Assembly (NCBI GenBank): GCA_035288145.1
Contig: DATEAX010000032.1
Span: 1 to 5,390 of the forward strand
Source of the DNA: DATEAX01 sp035288145
GTDB taxonomy: Bacteria > Patescibacteriota > UBA1384 > UBA12157 > JAENIV01
Reading direction: 5' to 3'
Length of the DNA: 5,390 nt
Shown here: positions 4,857 through 5,390 of the stretch, in pieces
Layout: the number at the start of each line of letters is the position of its first letter
How positions within the stretch are numbered: the first letter of the stretch is position 1
Made by a program: the position numbers and the translations under genes
Notes under the pieces: model-generated
Seen by the model: the letters and a program-made list of their open reading frames with translations, nothing else
What the model was told of the DNA's origin: nothing
The model's database searches: none

Positions 4857-5135
4857 ATGCTTAGTAGATTGCCGGAATTAAGTTTTTTAACTACCGGGAC
4901 TTTCGAACAAATTGTTCTCTCGGTTATTAACTGGATTCTCGTCCTGGCGGGAGCCCTGGCGGTTATCTATCTTGTCTATGGCGGTATCCTCTACATCACT
5001 GCCGGCGGCGATGCCGAAAAAGCCACCAAGGGCCGAACCGCTCTAGTCAACGCAATCATCGGTATCGTCATTATTATCCTGGCTTTTTTGATCGTCGTCT
5101 GGGTTAACCGACTTATTAATACCGGCCGAACATAA
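4857..5135 (+). CDS. Pilin-like protein 4, TrbC/VirB2-type, no signal peptide
   Basis: This 92-residue protein closes the array. A short polar start (LSRLPELSFLTTGTFEQ) leads into helix 1 (about 19-46, with INWILVLAGALAVIYLVYGG) and, after the loop TAGGDAEKATKGRT (48-61), helix 2 (about 63-83). Y46 to G69 keeps the 23-residue spacing, and R60 sits at the conserved basic position. It ends VVWVNRLINTGRT rather than the IINE of proteins 2 and 3. Its sequence is closest to protein 2 around helix 1 (INW, AGALAVI, YITAGGD). It has a full AAGGAGG site four bases before ATG and a possible own promoter, so it could be made in a different amount from pilins 1-3. A strong terminator follows 20 bases after the stop. 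A T4SS-type pilin is the likely family; its role is unknown. Confidence 0.82.
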   Translation: MLSRLPELSFLTTGTFEQIVLSVINWILVLAGALAVIYLVYGGILYITAGGDAEKATKGRTALVNAIIGIVIIILAFLIVVWVNRLINTGRT

Positions 5136-5155
5136 ATGAGATTTTATGGAAAAAG

Positions 5156-5191
5156 AAAACCCGCCTCCGCGTTTAGCAGAGACGGGTTTTT
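5156..5191. terminator. Intrinsic terminator, probably bidirectional
   Basis: AAAACCCG (5156-5163) pairs perfectly with CGGGTTTT (5183-5190). Inside, CTC/GAG and GC/GC extend the stem across two C-A mismatches around a GTTTA loop. On the plus strand it ends in a T-run; on the minus strand the run is TTTTCTTTTT. It lies between converging genes, so it would end the pilin operon and the minus-strand gene on the right. Confidence 0.9.
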
Positions 5192-5201
5192 AGTAGTGTT
5201 C

Positions 5202-5221
5202 TTGCCGGCATTAGCCGGCAA
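5202..5221. repeat. Perfect 8-bp hairpin holding the stop codon of the right-hand minus-strand gene in its loop
   Basis: TTGCCGGC (5202-5209) and GCCGGCAA (5214-5221) are perfect inverted copies around a four-base loop. On the minus strand the loop is TAAT and contains the TAA stop. No T-run follows on that strand, so it is not itself a standard terminator; the real terminator lies just beyond. It may protect the mRNA end. Confidence 0.7.
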
Positions 5222-5390
5222 TGATTTTGAAGGGCTCGTTCGTCGGCCGAGCCTTCTCGAAAGTGGTGGCCACGCGCACTTGGTGACCATCTATCTTTAA
5301 GACCTCGTAGCGGGCTATCTCCTTGCCTCCCTTGTAGAAGACAATTTCGTCGCCCCTCATCACACTCTTGCCCGAGGTGATGTTGACGGA
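5211..5390 (-). CDS. C-terminal 59 residues of an unrecognised protein (runs off right edge)
   Basis: An open minus-strand frame enters from the right edge and ends at TAA (5213-5211), converging on the pilin operon. The visible residues include NITSGKSVMRGDEIVFYKGG, ARYEVLKIDGHQVRVATTFEK and PFKIIAG. Alternating polar and hydrophobic residues suggest beta strands, as in a small barrel or a C-terminal beta domain. No cysteines, membrane segment or catalytic motif is visible. Third positions look richer in G/C than in the pilin genes. I do not recognise the family. It is probably real, since the frame ends cleanly just before a two-sided terminator and the opposite-strand frame is poor. Confidence 0.65.
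   Translation of the reverse strand, partial: SVNITSGKSVMRGDEIVFYKGGKEIARYEVLKIDGHQVRVATTFEKARPTNEPFKIIAG

Noticed and set aside
5136..5300. Plus-strand frame of 54 codons starting just after the pilin 4 stop
   Set aside because: It reads straight through the terminator hairpin and opposite the minus-strand gene, and has no ribosome site.
1..5390. tRNA, rRNA, insertion sequence or integrase signals
   Set aside because: I looked for tRNA-like arms, terminal inverted repeats and transposase motifs and saw none.

Overview
The window looks like a piece of a Patescibacteria (Candidate Phyla Radiation) genome, probably Parcubacteria-like. This is an inference from four things. There are several tiny two-helix pilin-like proteins of the TrbC/VirB2 type in tandem. 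There is a secreted lysozyme-like protein that runs into an NBR1/FW-type Ig domain. Strong AAGGAGG ribosome sites sit next to TTG and GTG starts. Short gaps are filled with repeated A/T-rich 'words'. The standard bacterial code fits: galU and the solute-binding protein gene both end at TGA exactly where their families should end, which argues against the TGA-as-glycine lineages (SR1/Gracilibacteria).

Layout: (1) 1-820, minus strand: the start and first 273 codons of a secreted cell-wall-hydrolase-like protein, running off the left edge, with its own sigma70-type promoter at 844-871. (2) 821-1038: a divergent control region. A second good promoter (913-941) faces right and gives a leader of about 90 nt with a GC hairpin just before the ribosome site. 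(3) 1039-1419: a small heat-shock protein (Hsp20). (4) 1509-2378: galU, UTP-glucose-1-phosphate uridylyltransferase. (5) 2435-3778: a membrane-anchored family 1 extracellular solute-binding protein. (6) 3775-5135: four consecutive short pilin-like proteins. The first overlaps the solute-binding gene by 4 nt (ATGA), the second overlaps the first by 1 nt (TAATG), the third has its ribosome site inside the end of the second, and the fourth follows an A/T-rich gap carrying a possible promoter. (7) 5156-5191: a strong hairpin terminator that looks usable from both strands. (8) 5211-5390, minus strand: the last 59 codons of an unrecognised gene converging on that terminator.

How the genes may work together: the tight coupling of an anchored substrate-binding protein to a pilin array suggests one envelope-associated module, while the two genes upstream (chaperone, nucleotide-sugar synthesis) look like ordinary housekeeping. 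No ATPase, permease, VirB4/VirB6 or prepilin peptidase gene lies in the window, so neither an ABC importer nor a secretion machine is shown here. The two most unusual points are the four-paralogue pilin array joined to an orphan binding protein, and a pilin signal peptide whose coding sequence is made of the same low-complexity words that fill the intergenic gaps.
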